A stretch of DNA of 7,408 nucleotides, taken from JAAFIP01 sp031431335 (GTDB lineage: Bacteria; Pseudomonadota; Gammaproteobacteria; Burkholderiales; Burkholderiaceae_C). Numbering within the stretch: position 1 is the stretch's first letter; each line of letters opens with the position of its first letter. The translations under genes were made by a program, and so were the position numbers. The notes under the pieces are model-generated. The model made no database searches. It saw nothing but the letters and a program-made list of their open reading frames with translations, and was not told the origin of the DNA. Shown here piece after piece: positions 6,241 through 7,408 of this stretch. Location: NCBI GenBank assembly GCA_031431335.1, contig JANPDG010000071.1, forward strand, positions 1 to 7,408. The letters are read 5' to 3'.

Positions 6241-6286
6241 AACCCCAGTCTTAGCGGCTAAGGGGTTGTGGGTGGCTTTTTGTTTT
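6241..6286 (+). terminator. Candidate intrinsic terminator of the HTH-ORF6N unit
   Basis: cttag (6250-6254) pairs with ctaag (6258-6262) around the loop cgg, and aaccc (6241-6245) pairs with gggtt (6263-6267), leaving cagt bulged. A T-rich run, ctttttgtttt, follows at 6276-6286, but after an 8-nt gap, so it is not a classical terminator. Its position downstream of the last plus-strand gene supports the call. Confidence 0.4.
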
Positions 6287-6314
6287 AAAGAAGAAGATAG
6301 AAATACAAGAAGCA

Positions 6315-6354
6315 AATCTGGCTGTAGGCCAATAAAGAATGGCGCAAGAAGCTA
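6315..6354 (-). repeat. Interspersed repeat, copy C (diverged, inverted)
   Basis: Read on the minus strand it begins tagcttcttgcgcc and continues attctttattggccta, matching copies A (482-520) and B (3841-3880) with several substitutions. It lies 41 nt beyond the stop codon of the minus-strand gene at 6396-6824. As with copy A, the position is just past a gene end. Confidence 0.65.
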
Positions 6355-6395
6355 TTTATTTTGTAGCGAAATAAATGCTCAAGCCGATAGCATTT

Positions 6396-6824
6396 CTAGC
6401 CTAGTTTGTTTAGCTCAGCGTTCATTTCTCGCAGAAATTCATCTAATTTGAATCCAGACGGTACACGATGCAATGGATGCTTCAAGCGCTCAAGAAGATA
6501 TCTTGCAAGCAAAGGCTTGGCTTGTTCAAGACTTAAACCAGCTACACGCTTTGGATCGAGTAGTACAGCAACCCCAATGAATTTGACTGGTACGCCGGTC
6601 CTGAAGTCTTTGTATTTTCCGCCTTTGTCGTGACCAGTTGCAAACCGTTCATTTGCCTCACTATCACTATCGACCGCGACAAATACTGCAACGAATTGCT
6701 CGACCTCGCCGCCAAAATCTCTTCGATCAAAATGATGGGCTAACGTATCTTCAAGCCAGACTCCTACATCACCGACTAAACGACCTACTTCTTCTGCTGT
6801 TACGCATGTGGCACGAATTCGCAT
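6396..6824 (-). CDS. Putative immunity protein of the adjacent toxin
   Basis: A soluble, charged protein of 142 residues with no signal peptide or membrane segment. I do not recognise the family. Visible features are an N-terminal helix-like region (TAEEVGRLVGDVGVWLEDTL), a hydrophobic strand VEQFVAVFVAV (41-51), a central polar stretch ending in KDFRTGVPVKFIGVAVLLDP (about 72-91), and a helical C-terminus. Its start is 5 nt after the toxin stop codon with no clear Shine-Dalgarno sequence, so translation probably depends on coupling to the toxin gene. Polymorphic toxin systems place the small immunity gene directly downstream of the toxin, and the call rests on that position. It would neutralise the toxin by direct binding. 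Its base composition is lower in GC than the primase operon. Confidence 0.6.
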   Translation of the reverse strand: MRIRATCVTAEEVGRLVGDVGVWLEDTLAHHFDRRDFGGEVEQFVAVFVAVDSDSEANERFATGHDKGGKYKDFRTGVPVKFIGVAVLLDPKRVAGLSLEQAKPLLARYLLERLKHPLHRVPSGFKLDEFLREMNAELNKLG

Positions 6825-6829
6825 AAAAA

Positions 6830-7255
6830 TTATTTTAAAATTTTGTTACCGGGTGGAAGATTGAAATTAGTCAACATGTAGCCAAGTAAACGTATTTTTT
6901 CCTGCACCAATACTTGAAACGCAGATCCCGTCGTTTCTGGAACCATGCGCACATTCAAGGAATTTAGATAGCTCTGAGAGTAGCGATGATCTGGGTCAAT
7001 AGATGTCCCAATCTTCCATGTATCCCCAGCATTTAAATGCATGTCGATACCTGGAGTACGAACGTTGGGGTACATCCCATCTCTTTGAGCGACCAAAGCA
7101 TATTGGTACTCCTGCGGCCCTACATCATCAGCCCGCGTAATCAAACGATCTAGGGCAACAAATCCGCGATTTGTTCTGCGATCTAGGGTTTCTGGATCAA
7201 GTGGATCGTTAACTGGAGCAGAATTTAAACCACGTAAACCTGCTCCTCGCGACAT
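6830..7255 (-). CDS. Orphan Rhs-type toxin tip, GIY-YIG/URI-fold nuclease-like
   Basis: A 141-residue protein resembling the C-terminal toxin domains of Rhs and other polymorphic toxins. Residues of about 50-140 carry EYQYALVAQRDGMYPNV, GDTWKIGTSIDPDHRYSQSY, a later QEKIRLLGY and the terminal NLPPGNK. In a URI/GIY-YIG reading, the YIG-like strand is WKIG (80-83), R91 would be the catalytic arginine and E119 the metal-binding glutamate. I assign this family from memory of similar toxin tips. The Rhs repeats, RHS core and secretion signals are absent: the frame upstream of the ATG closes 33 nt away at a TGA (7289-7291). No clear ribosome binding site precedes the ATG, so this may be a displaced or silent toxin module rather than an expressed gene. 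The immunity-position gene follows 5 nt downstream. Confidence 0.6.
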   Translation of the reverse strand: MSRGAGLRGLNSAPVNDPLDPETLDRRTNRGFVALDRLITRADDVGPQEYQYALVAQRDGMYPNVRTPGIDMHLNAGDTWKIGTSIDPDHRYSQSYLNSLNVRMVPETTGSAFQVLVQEKIRLLGYMLTNFNLPPGNKILK

Positions 7256-7299
7256 CTGGTTAAAGAGATACTGAACAATCCCCGACGCTCAAACCCTAC

Positions 7300-7408
7300 T
7301 GACAGCGCAACTTTCCTGATGCAGATCAACGACTTAGCGCAACTTTGCAGGCCCTATTCCTGTGTTGCGCTCACAAATTTTTCTAGAAGCGTATTTTAAG
7401 CCGCAATC
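7300..7408. mobile_element. Candidate end of an IS21-type insertion sequence
   Basis: From 7300 the plus strand begins TGACAGCGCAACTTTCC. The undecamer agcgcaacttt occurs at 7304-7314 and again at 7336-7346, 32 bp apart, and its first eight bases recur inverted at 7364-7371. A terminus beginning with TG and containing repeated internal motifs is usual for IS21-family elements, whose istA/istB genes would lie beyond the window. No transposase codon is visible here, and the opposite end cannot be seen, so the family assignment is tentative. Confidence 0.4.

Overview
The window looks like an accessory region of a GC-rich betaproteobacterium, most likely a member of the Comamonadaceae (Rhodoferax, Polaromonas or Acidovorax type). 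The codon use is GC-rich, and a short interspersed repeat with the core tagctgcttgcgc...ctattgggcta occurs three times; I recognise it from memory as common in that family. No housekeeping gene, tRNA, rRNA or CRISPR array is visible.

Layout. Positions 1-534 hold no convincing gene but contain several GC-rich inverted repeats. The strongest (133-218) is a two-stem structure whose outline resembles an integron attC site. Next, on the minus strand, comes a two-gene unit: a large DnaG-like primase with a C-terminal P-loop ATPase (1716-5102), whose stop codon overlaps the start of a tyrosine recombinase (535-1719) as ATGA. An AT-rich divergent control region (5103-5185) separates it from a plus-strand unit, a Cro/C1-type repressor (5186-5584) overlapping by ATGA an ORF6N-domain gene (5581-6192). 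I infer that these four genes form the core of a small integrative, possibly self-replicating, mobile element: replication initiation, integration/excision and regulation around one shared promoter region.

The most striking DNA feature is a perfect 27-nt palindrome inside the ORF6N gene (5791-5817), with a degenerate second copy 17 nt past its stop codon (6209-6235). The primase gene also carries, in its interdomain linker, one copy of the interspersed repeat and a 46-nt near-perfect palindrome, both without breaking the reading frame.

To the right of about 6290 the sequence becomes visibly more AT-rich. It holds a minus-strand pair: an orphan Rhs-type toxin tip (6830-7255), probably a GIY-YIG/URI-fold nuclease, and a small gene 5 nt downstream in the immunity-gene position (6396-6824). 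The toxin gene has no N-terminal delivery portion and is followed, toward the window edge, by what looks like one end of an IS21-type insertion sequence (7300-7408). This pair is probably a displaced polymorphic-toxin module, unrelated to the primase/recombinase element except by proximity.
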